The notes: generated by a model not told the origin, from the letters alone. DNA of 64,000 bases from Acridotheres tristis (GCA_037013685.1 CM072888.1:11761034-11825033), one strand, 5' to 3'; counted from the stretch's first letter, positions 29,401-40,923 are shown. A program made the numbers and translations.

Positions 29401-31080
29401 CAGTGGTCTCGTGTTTTTCCTCTTCAGCACTGATCAGAGCTAGGTCAGATTTTGGATATTATCTGTGGTTATGCAATTTTGAAAACACCTCTACCTTGCT
29501 AAAGCATGTCTCAATAACAATTTCTAGCTGATGTATATAGCTTTGTGAAAAGGAATCAGCATCAGCTGCAGTCTAACACTGCATCTCCACCAGGGCTTCC
29601 TGGAGCACGGCGATCAATATCCTCAGTTAAGTTTATGAGGATGCCGTGAAACCTTCTAAATGCAGTGGCATTCTCTTCAACCTTTCTTGTAGCCCATCAA
29701 TTGCAGACTAAAAGGTCAGTCTTACTGTAGGAAAAGTCCACATCCAGTAAAGATTTTTTTTCTTACTTTTCCTGCTAGGGGGTGGGTGGAGATATTTGTT
29801 TTGGCAGGATCTGTTCCTTTATAACAAAGCTTGCCAAAAGAGCCAGAGGATGGCCTTCTCTGTGCATGTCTTGTTATTTTTATTTCTCAATCCTCTCTGG
29901 CAAATCAGAGGTTTTTTGAGGCTTGTGACTGTCTGCTCCAAGTAGTGAAACAGCCAGTGGTGATGCACAATCTGTACTGAGTTGGCAGGGAATAAATGGA
30001 ACTCCAAAAGTAAGTGCCACATTACGTTGTTAACAATTTCCTGCTTTGCTGTCATTCCTTCTAAAATAATTCCAGTTTTCCATGAAGAACTCCATGAGGT
30101 TAGAAAACAACTGCAAAGGGAATGCCTGTCTTTTACATGCCTTAATGTTCTCATTCCTCTTTGAGTATGTATGCAAAGCTTCTCACATATTTGGTTGTCT
30201 GAATCCAGGCAAAGAAACAATCCTGGTGTCCATGGCTGGATGTTTCTCTACCCCAAACTTAGCTAGGCAAGAGACTTCAGCAACATTAGGTATTTCAACC
30301 TCTTCGGAGCAGAGCTTTTGGAAACTTGTTTCATTAATGGTCAGTTATTTTAAAAATTGTCAGCATCGCATAGTTCCATTCACCCTGGTGCTCTGGCTGC
30401 AAGTAGAAAGAATTTGTCTATTGCTGAGCAGTTCTGAATGCAGCTTTCTAATGTTTTATGGAAAAACTGTCACTAAATGCATATGCCTTCATGTATATTC
30501 ATAAATTATGTGAGAAGTTCAGCAAATAATAAAGGGGATAGAAGCAGAGGAGGAAATAGAAAGTAAAAATCTTGAAAAATACAGTGGAAATGAGTAAACG
30601 CATTTTAAAAAAAATGTGAATAATTTGAAGCAAAGAACTTTATCATCCTCTTTATAATGGCAATTTCTAACCCTGAATTCTGAGTGAAAGTTTTTTGCCA
30701 GAGTCAAATTTCACCCCGGGGGAAAACCATATGAATCCTTCACGTTAGACTGGATGTGAGCACAGAAGTGATGTTCCTTCTATTTTTACCCTGTGAAGGT
30801 TTTTGTCCTATAAAACAGCTTTTAGGAGGGACAATTTCCTATATTCCTACACGTGGAGCACCATCCTCCATGTTATGCTCAGGGTATTTGTCAGGTAGCA
30901 GCATAACCAAAGGGAAGGTCACGTTGGATCAAGTGAACATTTCCTTCTTCTCTTTTTTTGAGGTTGTGCCCTTGGAGTCGGCAGCTGCGAGTGGGTTGCT
31001 GGTGTTGGACTGTAGGGAGAATTTTATCTGGATAGCTTAAAAAGACATGGGAAATGCACTGAAGGAAGGGATTTATGTAA
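20431..31080. other. Non-coding DNA, nothing recognised
   Basis: No exon, RNA gene or repeat family is recognisable. Several 90-140 codon frames occur, including one of 133 codons on minus (29819-30220) overlapping one of 140 codons on plus (30082-30504). Their mutual overlap and lack of motifs argue they are chance. A T13 run lies at 29200-29212. Confidence 0.55.
29200..29212. repeat. T13 homopolymer
   Basis: This is an uninterrupted 13-T run followed by AATTCAAG. No adjacent retroposed sequence is identifiable. Confidence 0.95.
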
Positions 31081-31167
31081 ACAGCGATTATGTTGATAGT
31101 AATTTGGTATGAGGTCTTGCTGTGTGTTAGGTTAAGTGGAAGCTGCTGTTTGTTAATGACTTGCCAG

Positions 31168-31310
31168 CCTCGTGATTCCACAAATGGATTTATTACGGTG
31201 TACTACTCTGAGGACAACTGCCCCATTAGCTTTGCTTCACAGTTCCTCTTCCTGGGGAAACCTGGCTTCAAACACGATGCCAAAAGCAATCGGAGCTATT
31301 CCTGGGGCAG
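31168..31310 (+). other. Possible 143-nt exon with GC-type donor (unproven)
   Basis: The segment is preceded by GACTTGCCAG, a weak acceptor with little pyrimidine tract. It ends at GGGGCAG followed by GCAAGT, the preferred context for a GC-AG intron donor. One plus frame is open throughout, beginning PRDSTNGFITVYYSEDNC. The surrounding ~250 bp carry about six CpGs, more than the neighbourhood. Overlapping plus frames are also open (31090-31389 and 31172-31594), so openness alone is weak evidence. I do not recognise the peptide. It could equally be a decayed insertion or a CpG-richer unique patch. Confidence 0.15.
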
Positions 31311-32280
31311 GCAAGTCTCTTGTGCTTGTGCCTCCACGAAAACCTGCTGCAGCACAGCTGGACCTCTGCCCTTTGTGCCGGTGCTGTGACAGCAGCCTTC
31401 CTCTCGCACCTAGTTTTTCAGATCCACAGGCAATTGGATTCCAGACAATCCCAGACTTTCATGTCTTCAAGGAGCAGATTTTAGCAATTCATCAGCAGCT
31501 TGTTAGGGGAGGCTGGTATGGGATTAGGAGATGTTGGAGAGGGATATTGGCCAAAGCAGCAGATGGGAACAGAAAGGCTGTGGAGAAGCTCTGATTTTTC
31601 TCTCTGAGGGATCTCAGTGCTTCTCCAGCTCTGTCTTTGCACCCATCACCATGGCCAGCTTCCTGCCCTCTCTGGGTTCTTGTGCTCCAGAAAATCAACT
31701 CATTTGTGATGCAACTGTTCAGCTTTGCCTGACAGTGATCATGGGTACTCATGGACTCTGGAGTTTTGGAATGAGAGCTGGAAATACATCAAACTCTTCT
31801 TGTGCCCCATGAACCAGGTATGGGGTTACCACACCATTTCAAGAGGAAAGGGTGCAGCAGCCCTTCCAGAAGGATAGTTGTTTTAGTTTCCTTTAGTAAA
31901 AGGCAGATTTCAGTTCTAGGGGATCCTCAAATTCTTTTCCTTTGGTTTTACCAGTTTTAGGGCAAGCCATAAAATATTTCAGCTGTATCAGTTTAGAGGT
32001 GACTGTAAACAAGTGAAAATGTAGGATTAAAATATACGAATTAACTGTAACCATCAAGTTAATCACCAAGATGTACAGTACATTGTGCTGCTACATCTCA
32101 AGTGGTCTCTCTGTGTGTGTATGTATACATATAAATATGCATGTGAACAGGTTTTCCACATCTATACTTCAAGCTTTGCACCCAGAGCAGATCAGCAAGT
32201 TAAATTCTATTCTAGAAGGGAATGCACACTGTCTGTAGATCATCCTCTAGAAGCCTGGCACAGTCCAGCTTGGATTACTT
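31311..32280. other. Non-coding DNA, nothing recognised
   Basis: Moderately GC-richer unique sequence grades into AT-rich sequence. Short GT/TA-rich text lies at 32106-32150. No gene or repeat family is recognised. Confidence 0.5.
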
Positions 32281-32345
32281 TTGTCCTGTTGGGGTTTTTT
32301 TTGGTTTTTTTGGGGTTTTGTTTTTTTTTTTTTTTTTGTTTGTTT
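32281..32345. repeat. T/G low-complexity tract with T17 run
   Basis: Blocks of GGGG alternate with T runs (GGGGTTTTTTTTGG, then TTTTTTTGGGGTTTTG), followed by an uninterrupted T17 at 32321-32337 and TTTGTTTTCC. This is low-complexity sequence, not a telomeric array, because the spacing is irregular. Confidence 0.9.
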
Positions 32346-32799
32346 TCCTGTGAGGAAAGGAAGGACAAACCCTCCTCTGAAATTACAGCCAGTCATACAA
32401 GGGGTGACACAGACCTTGTGCAGCACATTATAAGAGGCAGGCTCTTACATGGTAAAAGTTGGGAGGCTGTAAGGGGCCATTACACAGAAGAATGAACTTT
32501 TGTGTGGATGTGAAACTACTGTGAAACCAGAAAACCATTACATGGAACCCTCCTTGGCTGGGCATCCTTTGCTCTGAAGAGGTACCATTTTCCCCCAGGA
32601 GCTCTAGCAAGCAGAAGAAAGCACCACAAGAGCAGCCCTTTAATCCTATCTCTGTATAAAGACAGCAGGATTTAATCAAGAACAGTTTGTTGAGGAAGGA
32701 TTTATAACCTGGAAGTGCAATGTAAATGATGGTAACTCTTCCCTGGCTCCCTCTGCTTGTAGGCTTCCTCTTCAGGACAGAGTGTCTCTGACACCATGG

Positions 32800-33400
32800 T
32801 CATAATTCAAAGCATTTTCTAAATAAATTATAAATAAAGCCAGTGAAGAGTTAAATGCACCATATATTAGATTTCAGTGATGAAGCCTCTGATTAATATA
32901 ATGAAAAGCCTCATTTAATTGCATTACCTTCCATTAGCTCCCATCTTCCTTTTTTTTTTATAATTGTTTCTAAGGCTCTGTGTACTTCATCCCTACTGGG
33001 ACTTTCATCCCACATCAATTCAAGTGAGACTTCTGCTTTCAAAACTGCACCTTTCATCAATCTCCTATTAATTAGCCAAATGCCACATCATATTATACAT
33101 TGATGCATTCAGTCAAGCATGTGCCATAACAAGAGTAGAGCCCACAGTCTGTCCCGGCTCCTCTCAGGAGCTGGTCATTGGTATTCCAGGATAAGTCAGC
33201 TTACTGTAATTTGAAATTGGTCTGCCGTCCCATTAGGAATCTGCCTGATCAATACCAAGTGAATTAGAGTTTCAGTGATCTGATTAACTCCCCATTATTT
33301 TCTACCCTGGCTGATTTAGAATGCATGATGAGACAATATTCCAGTTTCTTTGCTTTATCCCAGTTTAAATGAAATATAGACATCTGAGGAAGCAGTGGCT
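32800..33400. promoter_or_regulatory. Candidate conserved non-coding element, TAAT-rich
   Basis: About 600 bp of complex AT-rich sequence with many homeodomain-type cores: GATTAATATAATG and TTTAATTGCATTACC near 32890-32930, CCTATTAATTAGCC near 33062-33075, and TTGATGCATTC near 33100. It has little low complexity apart from a T10 run at 32950-32959. The texture is like vertebrate developmental enhancers. I cannot test conservation here. No coding frame of note overlaps it. Confidence 0.35.
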
Positions 33401-34059
33401 GTGCATTTGATTTGGCTGTGGTGTTATAAAGTCAAACACTGTGAGTGTCTGCCTTGCTTTGACAGCCGGGGGTGAGGTCTGCCATGTCACACAGAGATGG
33501 CAGGAGGCTGGAGGGAACAGGGGCATCTTTCCACACTACTGCTCTTTTCTGGCTCATCCATTCTGTGCCTCGGTTGAGCAGTCTTCGGTAGACTTACCTG
33601 ACCCTAGGGTAGGTTCACTCTGAGTAGGTGGCCACACCATTCTGGTTCTACACATCTGGAAGCCGAGATTTAGACATGGCAAACTTTGTACTGACTCTGT
33701 GACTGTGAGCCTGGGAAGGGTCTAGAAGACGTGCAGTGGAAATGTGAGATTTATTCTAATTCATGGGATCTCTGCCATCAGGAAAGAGGGAAGTTAGGAA
33801 ATCTCAAGTTTTTTTAGGTCACAAGTACTTCACCTTCAGGACATGGATGATTATTTTGTGTTGGCAGCTTGTGGATGCATTCCATAAATGGAGCTTCCAG
33901 TTGCTGTTTTATTGCAAGTACATAACAATGTGAAGCAGGACCGGAAAACAAAGGTCTAATTTTGTGAGTCTGGAAGGTAGATTTTAAATAGAAAGCTCAC
34001 TGGCTTTGGTTTGTTTACCAATCTTGAAATGATGTTAATAGAGCCCACTTATCAACTTG

Positions 34060-34078
34060 TTTATTATTATTATTATTG
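34060..34078. repeat. (TTA)n microsatellite
   Basis: About six uninterrupted TTA units follow CAACTTG. It is short and may be polymorphic. Confidence 0.9.
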
Positions 34079-34702
34079 CCCTTCCAAGATAAAAAGGCTT
34101 AGCGTTTTTACTGTCAATTTTCTTGGCAGTGCATGTTAATATTGGCCTGAGGAAACGGGGGTGAAAAAAACAATCCTGGTGTGCTGAAAAGAACTAACTG
34201 TATAACCTGATAGCCCTAAACTCTCAGTTTTCACTGCTCACTGGCTGTGGAAAAGAAGTAAGATAATCAAAAAAGGTTGCCTTTGTAGAAGCTGGAGGTG
34301 TTCCAGCAAGGTATTCTTACCTAAAGAAGTTGCCCCTAAAAAATCAGGCTTTTCCACCTACACACACAAAAGACAAAAAGGAAAAAGTTTCTCATCATGC
34401 TTAAATACTCAAAGAGAGGACTTGGACCCAAAGCTGTATTTTAAAATGTACAGTCTTAATGTTCCAGTAGCCGAGAATTTAAAAAATACTCCCAAAAATG
34501 AGAGAACTATTTGGGAAATGCTGCAGATTGATTAATTTTAAGAGACAAAGTCCTGTTTGTAGTCTCCTTCAAGGTGTTCATGGTGTCCTAGCCCCTTTAA
34601 TTCATTTCGGGGCAACAAATAATGAGCTGGGCTGCACAATTTTGTGTGCCAATAGGCAAAAAGCAGGTCAAAATCTGCTTAATACGTGCAATGTGTATAT
34701 TA

Positions 34703-34733
34703 ATATTAATTTCTGTCTTTTACAAATTAATAT
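34703..34733. repeat. 10-bp AT-only inverted repeat
   Basis: The arms ATATTAATTT and AAATTAATAT are exact reverse complements around an 11-nt loop. Because both arms are only A and T, chance is more plausible than for the mixed-base hairpins elsewhere. Confidence 0.85.
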
Positions 34734-34874
34734 AGATTTGCTGAGTAGTACATGTATAATGCATAAATACATACATAAAAGGTTAATGTGGACATAGTCC
34801 TGTACCTTCCACCAGTGTACATTGACATAATTTTAGTGTTTCTTCATTGCTGTTTCATGGACAGTTTGCAGACT

Positions 34875-34975
34875 GTGTTTTTTGGGGGAGTTGTGTTTAT
34901 TTGGGGTTTGGTTGGTTCGAGGGTTTTTTTTGGTAGGGGTTTTTTGTGTCACATGCATGGGTTTTTTTTTCCTTT
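34875..34975. repeat. T/G low-complexity tract
   Basis: Runs such as TTTTTTGGGGG, TTTGGGGTTTGG, GGGTTTTTTTTGG and GGGGTTTTTT occur in irregular order, ending GGGTTTTTTTTT. It resembles the tract at 32281-32345 and has no coding meaning, although frames run through it on both strands. Confidence 0.85.
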
Positions 34976-35286
34976 GAGAAAAGAAAACATAAGAGGAGAG
35001 ATTTGCAAGTGCCAAGAGCTTGAGTCATCTGTGGGCAGTGAAACTGAAAACTGACTCTCAAAATTAAGGCTCTCCTGAGGTCCTGGGGCAGGATGTCACC
35101 GATGGGATGGTAAAGCTCTGTACGTAGCCCACTAGAGGGTGACAAAGCCTAATGTTAGGGACGTGGAGGTGACACTGGGGGTCCAGAGCCATTGGCATCC
35201 TCCTTGCCTGCCTGGGGTGCACACCCTGGTCTAGCCACCAGGCTTAATGTCCACATGTAATGGCATAAACAATCCCTGCCTGAGAA

Positions 35287-35316
35287 ACCCATGAGCTGAG
35301 CCTTCAGCTCATGGGT
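35287..35316. repeat. Perfect 13-bp hairpin, 4-nt loop
   Basis: The arm ACCCATGAGCTGA and its exact reverse complement TCAGCTCATGGGT flank a GCCT loop. All four bases are used, so low complexity does not explain it. It is the longest perfect stem I found in the window. Confidence 0.97.
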
Positions 35317-36019
35317 AACAGTCACCTCAGGAATCTCCTCAGAGCATCATGAAATGGGGGAAACAACTGAAAAATTATGGGAAAAAAATAATAGAGCAGA
35401 TTCAGGACAGCTGACCTGATCCCCAGTACCATATGTAAAGGTTGAAAACAATGTGTTCCAGGGTCAGTTTTACCAGCAAATGAGACAAGGAGCTGCACAG
35501 AGATGGCCACAAACTCACTTTGTGAGCCAAGGGCCAACTGGTTTATTCCAAACCCACTGGAGCTACTGGGAAGGTGGTCTGTTGACTTGGCTGGGTTTCA
35601 GTCATGACCACAGCAGAAAGGCACATTGTGGTGTGCTCCACCAAACACAGCTCAGCCTTGGGCAGGAAAGAAAGCATCATTTCTTTGGTTTGTGGGGTTT
35701 AGGTTCATGAAGATAAAAATAACACGTTTCCAGGAGAAATATTGTGAGCTCTGGACTGTGTGTAGCTTGATGTTTGAGTGCTATGGACTGGCTATTTATT
35801 AGAGATTGAGGTAAGGAAACAGGAAGGGGAGAAAAAGGAGTGTTGGTAAGCATTCATGTAAAATGTTGGGCTGAACTAGCAATAAAGCAATTTTATAATG
35901 TAAAAGTATTGCAGTAGCATTAAAGAAAGACTAGCCATCTTTGGAATTGTGCAAGCTGTGGAATCCTAAATTTAAAAAAATCTGTAGGATTTGAAAGAAG
36001 TTTGTGACAAATTTCAGAT

Positions 36020-36310
36020 GTGATTTACTACTTCAATGTTTTATTATTATTTCTGAGAAACCCATATAGGACTCTATTAATTAAAACTCAGACTGACACT
36101 TTGGCTCCATAAGATTTAGGAATTAGTGTGATTTTATCTCATTAGTGCATTTATTGCAGTGTTCGTCCTTTTAATTAAGCATTAAGTCCCTCCAAGGTGA
36201 GTTTTATCATCCCATAATGCATCTGGGCTTTAGCTACTTGTCTAAATACACATTAGGGGATGACAGCCACTTTGGAGAAACCTTAATTGTGTTATCACTG
36301 AAGCTTGAGT
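36020..36310. promoter_or_regulatory. Candidate conserved non-coding element
   Basis: AT-rich complex sequence with CTATTAATTAAAAC near 36076-36089, CCTTTTAATTAAGC near 36168-36181, TTTATTGCAGTG and CATAATGCATCTGG. It has the density of homeodomain-type cores seen in developmental CNEs. No repeat family or coding frame is recognised. Conservation is untested. Confidence 0.35.
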
Positions 36311-36720
36311 CTTTTATTTGTCTGGGTTTGGGTGACAGGTTCAAATTTCTTTAAGGGCCTGCTGTGAGGAAACACTGTGATGTCAGTTGTGTCTGTGTGG
36401 GTAGAAAGGCTGAATCCAAAGGGCTCGAGAAGGACCTGAGCCCAGTGCCCAAAGAGGTTCCCACTGGTCCTGGGGGCCTTTGGAATGGGACCCAGGATGT
36501 GGTGCTGAGCACACAGCAAGGGTTGTTGACATACATACCTCACATCACACTTGAGTTTCCCAGCTGGCCAGTCAGGTGGGTGAGATGCTGGGTGCCATCT
36601 CACGTGGCCAGATGACCTGGAAAGTGACTACTGTTCCTGGATATAAGGCTCAGATCTCCTGGGGGCCTCTACTTCCCATGTGAAATACAGAGGGATAGAA
36701 CCCAGGCTCCTGTGGTGCCA
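36311..36720. other. GC-richer insert between AT-rich blocks
   Basis: This ~400-bp stretch is clearly richer in G and C than the sequence on either side and contains CCTGGGGGCCTTTGG and GGGACCCAGG. Frames are open on both strands (36364-36615 plus; 36295-36603 minus), which is typical of GC-rich sequence with few stop codons. It could be a decayed mobile element, a GC-rich regulatory patch or an untranslated exon. I do not recognise it. Confidence 0.4.
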
Positions 36721-36751
36721 GTCAGTCATCACTTTAATGAAAACAAGGGGG

Positions 36752-36822
36752 TGTCTTGTATGTGTACATGTGTGCCATATATACACACTTCTGTGTATAT
36801 AAATGTGTGTATGTATAAAAAA
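36752..36822. repeat. Degenerate TG/TA dinucleotide-rich tract
   Basis: Interrupted alternating purine-pyrimidine text (GTATGTGTACATGTGTG, ATATATACACAC, GTGTATATAAATGTGTGTA). It looks like an old decayed microsatellite. Confidence 0.7.
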
Positions 36823-36989
36823 TGGGGACATTTTTGCCCCACAGAATTTGCAGTGCCAGCACTTGAAGAACACCAGGTGAGCACACAAAAGTGATGCGCA
36901 GTGACCAAAGAGAAGATTTCTATAAAGAAGTTATCCCTGCAGACGTGCTCAGCTGTGAATACAGTCCTGTTTAAATAGCTGTTGGTGCA

Positions 36990-37170
36990 GTATGGGTATG
37001 TGTGTATCTCTCACAGGAACAGAAGTGATATCGTCAGGCTATTTCAATAAACCATTTTGCTGTCACCAGATGGCAATGTAATGATATTTTGCCATTATTT
37101 TACCTTGATATGTCACTGCCAACTTGTGCTACTTGGTGTTTCCCTATAAGCCTTCAATAAAACAGTTACC
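36990..37170. promoter_or_regulatory. Candidate conserved non-coding element
   Basis: A complex stretch containing CAATAAACCATTTTGCTGTC, CACCAGATGGCAATG, an E-box-like CAGATG and ATATTTTGCCATTATTTTACC, without low complexity. It is flagged by texture only. CACCAGATGGCA also resembles part of a CTCF core, which would be an alternative reading. Confidence 0.25.
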
Positions 37171-39568
37171 TTTTTAAATTTAAAAATACCCAACAAACCA
37201 ACAGTTTGTTTCCATTTTATTTTGTTGCTAATTTCTTTATTGGAAAGAATAACTTTATTCATTTAGGAGAGCGCAGGTATTAAGACATTTGCTGCAAATG
37301 TCTGGCTTACAGGTCCAAACCTCCCAGGTCAAATAGAAAATCTCATGATTTATTGTCATGCCTGTTACTACTATTAACATGACTACATGAAATTTTTTTT
37401 AAGTGTATCATGACTAAAATGAAGGACTTGGTCAGCAATACAGACTTTTTCCAGTAAACAAAAACTGAAAAAGAGAAGATTGGTTGTTAATGTAAGTCAG
37501 AGTAAAGATCCAGAAATTAGGAAAAATTATTGCTATTTGCCTGAGCTGTGTTACTTCTGACTTAGTGGGAATTATGTGCAATTTAATAAAATTAAAATTG
37601 AGGAGCTCAGGTAGCATCTAAAAAAATCTCAGCAAAAAGACTTCTAAGCTCCTTAATTATTATTATGAAACTGAGATATTCTTGTGCTTTTCAGTCTAAA
37701 AAAGAAAAAGGTAATTATTTTTCTCAATGCTAGTACAAAATATAATATTAAAATAACCAACACCTGGTTTCTGGACTGGACTTGGCACTTTGAGACAATA
37801 GTAGTCAGAAAATCTGATTCTTTTCTATGCAGGTGTAAATCCCAACATATTCTCCTGAAGTAAATTTGAACTGTGTTTGCATGGAAGTGCCCTGAGGAGC
37901 AGCTGAATCACATATAGCAGTGCTTATTAAGCAATATGGGGCATTGTGATCATAAATTGTGATTTAGTCCTATGGAATTAATTTCCTTAAATTTCAGTTT
38001 TCTCTGTAGGTAATCCTAGTGCTGTCCCCTAGGAGAGTGATAAGATTACTCTGTACAATTGCAGTGAAGCGTAGTTAGAGGTCCAGGTGTAGGCACTTGC
38101 CTCCTCCTATATAAAGATATTATCAATTCTGAATATAATCTGAGGAGAAGTTAACTTGCCCTGCTTCAATAATAAAAAGTCACCTATTTTTCCAACAAAT
38201 TACAAGAAAAGCTTTTTTATTGTATGATAAGTCCAGCCTAGCACTCTGCACAAGGTGCAGGAATCACCTTTTGATCTGAAATATGAATGCTCAAGTTTAT
38301 AAATTTAATAAAGAAGATAAAAACTCCTATGGTGGTGCTTATACCAGCAGCAATAAACTCTGATTAGATCTCACTATTTCTGTACCAGAGTCTCTTTGGC
38401 TTGCAAAGAGGTGAGAGCTCTGGATGAGATAATGGCTTCAGACGAATGCTGGAGCATATGGAGTTTAAAGACCCATTCAGATCTCACAATGCTTAGGAAA
38501 TGAAAATAATCAAGTAAGTTTTCTGTCACTGTCCCCTGTCTGTTTTAACTGCCTGTGCCCTTTCATCGTTCATTCCTGCATAACTGAGGCTGTGTCTATG
38601 CTCCTATTGCATGGTCTGGGTGCCTCTATGTGATGAATATCTCCATCAGCTCATCTCTATTAACCTATAAAACAGTGAAGAGTTCTAACCAAGCAATCAG
38701 GTACCATCAAAACATCGGAGATGCTTCTGGTATTTTTGTCTTATTGTTGGCACTTACAACTGAGGAAAATGAATATGTAAGAAGTGCAACAACATGCTTG
38801 TCATGCGTTTCTCTCAGCACAAGCAGTTAAAGAAGGGGAAAGATGAGGGTGAAAGGCAGGGGAGGACCTGTTGTGTTTCCCCAGGCAGACTTTGTGGGCT
38901 TTAACTGGTACTAAAATGTAAGCTGTACCTGGGCAAAGACAACTGATGATGAACTGAACCTCAAAACTGAGATCTCAGTCAGCAGCTTTTACTAAGTCAT
39001 CTTTAGAGTAGAAGAACACCTGTAGAGATTGTACATGTTTTCTCAGTAATAAGTTCCTTGATATGAACTGGGTTGAAAGAAACAGAGGTTAGAAAGCCTG
39101 TAGCTTTTTCTTAAAGCCAGGGAAATGTTCTGTGTTCAGTTTTCAATTTGGAAGAACACATATGATAACTTATAAATACTTTTGCAGTGAATGTTCTCAG
39201 GCTTCAGTTGTGGTTTGGACAAAAAAATTGCTCCTACATGCCTTTTCTCACTGTGCCTATTATGTTAAGCTGACGAATTTACAGAAAAAAATTAATTCAA
39301 CAATATTCTGTGCTGTTGCAAATAAAAATAAATTTAATTAAGAGGTGTGTGGAATCTCTTGAGTACTGGACTTATGTATTGGAAAGTAATTTCCTGGGTG
39401 AAAGACTCCTTATGCTGAGCTGACGTGCTTGAAGTTTTGGGTGCTCCTGCACTGCATGTTTCCAGGCCTTTATTCCCACTGCAGCTGGGCAGCTGTTTAT
39501 CACAGAACAGCAGTTTCTTTTCTTTTGCTTGAGCAGTATCAAAATATGACACCTGCTACTTATGCTGC
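37171..39568. other. AT-rich non-coding DNA, nothing recognised
   Basis: Plain AT-rich unique sequence. No open frame above 66 codons lies wholly inside it, and no repeat family or RNA gene is seen. Confidence 0.6.
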
Positions 39569-39593
39569 TTTGATAAACCTGTTTGATAAACCT
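39569..39593. repeat. 12-bp direct duplication
   Basis: TTTGATAAACCT occurs twice with a single G between the copies. It is a local tandem duplication just before the recognisable CR1 segment. Confidence 0.9.
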
Positions 39594-39594
39594 C

Positions 39595-39780
39595 TGGTTT
39601 CTGGGCTACCAGTGCACAGGGCTGAGTCATGTTAAATTTCTCATCCACCAAAATCCCCAGGTCTCCTCAGGGCTGCTCTCAGTCCTTTCACTACACAGCC
39701 TGTACTTGTGCTTGGGATTGCCCTTACCCAGGTGCACAACCTTGAACTTAGTCTTGTTGAACTTCAAGTAGCAAATCTCG
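39595..39780 (-). mobile_element. CR1 LINE internal fragment
   Basis: The plus strand follows the reverse-oriented CR1 text in order: 'gggctaccagtgcaca', 'ctgagtcatgttaaatttct', 'catccaccaaaatcccca', 'ggtctcctcagggctgctct', 'gcctgtacttgtgcttggga' and 'cttgttgaacttcaa'. This part of CR1 lies upstream of the terminal repeat, so the copy lacks both ends or its 3' end has diverged beyond recognition. It lies on the minus strand, like the other copies. Small frames across it (39627-39860 minus and others) are not genes. Confidence 0.88.
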
Positions 39781-40779
39781 TCAACTGCAGTGCTTGAAGC
39801 AGCAGCAGCCTCAGGTGTGTTACAAGAGGGTGTATATGTAAGGGAGGATTGTCCTCTCACAGCTTCTGGAGAGGTCTATTTGCAGCAGCAAGGATGGTGC
39901 CCTACACTGGAGCAGCTGTGTGTATGCAATCTTGTTGGTAGACAGCATCAACTCAATTATAAAAAAAAAGTGCAAATATAATCACAAAAAAAGGAACACT
40001 TGCCTGAGATTATAACATAAAGTGAGTCTGAAAGTCACTCATAAAGGATAAGATCTTAAAGACAGTGGTTGGGAAGGGGCAGGCTATTAATCCATGACAA
40101 TTGAACATCTTCCAGCAGAGAGCTTGGCCTATCTTCCACCCTACTCTCTGATTTCTGGGGAAAGAGCAGTAAATATTTTGCAGGGAAGTGTAACTGGTAT
40201 AAACAGGATTGAACTGGAGCAGTTCGGGAAACACTGACTGTGACAATCCTCCTGTTTATGAGACAAGCATGCTCTCTGTAAAGCTATATAGAATTAGCTC
40301 ATCCTGAACACCTTAGAGACTCTTTGTAGACAGAATTTGTAGCAGAAGTTTCTCATAAATTCAGGAGAAATATTATCAGGTCATATTCACAGACCCAGGA
40401 TACTTGGAGGCAATGATGCAACACTGGGGGACAGATGGGGACCTGGACTGTCAGATTGGAACCTGATCCATGCTCTGTGCTTGTTTCTGGTTTAGGTCAG
40501 ACTATGAGAGAAAGGTTTCACTTCACCCCTGAAGAAACAGAATTGTCTTTGCCCTTCTAGAGAAAGTGGCTGGAAAAACTTGCTTCTGTAATTTTTGAAT
40601 GAAAAAGTATCAGGGGAGGATGGGCTCCTACGTAAGCAGGCTTTTTATTGAATTTTGTTTACTCAGACTCCTGTTGGGTGGAGAGAGTGAAGCCCAGGTG
40701 AATTTGCTCAAGCTGGCTGATGATGCCTGGAGACAGCCAGGATGTCATGTCACACTGCCTATCCTGGTGTTTCTTGTGA
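39781..40779. other. Non-coding DNA between CR1 and LTR
   Basis: No gene or known repeat is recognised. Lower positions near the LTR (40660-40779) are moderately GC-richer. The nine bases before the LTR (TTCTTGTGA) would carry one copy of a target-site duplication if the retroviral insertion were complete on the other side. Confidence 0.5.
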
Positions 40780-40829
40780 TGCCTGAAAAGGCTGACCTGG
40801 GGAACAGCTCAAAGGGAATAAAATAGGTA

Positions 40830-40835
40830 TTTATT
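40830..40835 (-). terminator. LTR polyadenylation signal AATAAA
   Basis: Minus-strand AATAAA lies about 90 bp downstream of the LTR TATA box and about 50 bp from the LTR end, which is the expected place for retroviral 3' processing. Such a signal on the plus strand would tend to truncate a left-to-right transcript. The minus orientation avoids that. Confidence 0.65.
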
Positions 40836-40923
40836 GAAAGGATACACTTTGGACAGTACCGGAGCCTGGTCGGGGCTACACCCAAATCAAATCCAAGATG
40901 GATCCTGGTCACGAGTTTTTACG

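Larger units (their letters stand above)
33401..36019. other. Non-coding DNA, partly GC-richer
   Basis: This region holds a short TTA microsatellite (34060-34078), a T/G tract (34875-34975), a perfect hairpin (35287-35316) and GC-richer unique sequence at 33430-33740 and 35085-35720. The open frames (up to 99 codons) lack recognisable motifs. Confidence 0.5.

Noticed and set aside
29819..30504. 133-codon minus and 140-codon plus overlapping frames
   Set aside because: They overlap antisense, have no motifs and show ordinary non-coding composition. At most one could be real and neither is supported.
31172..31594. 140-codon plus frame as a full gene
   Set aside because: Another plus frame is open over the same bases. 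Only the short splice-bounded part is kept, as a weak candidate.
32281..34975. TTTTGGGG-like text as telomeric repeat or quadruplex array
   Set aside because: The units are irregular in length and spacing; this is low-complexity T/G sequence.
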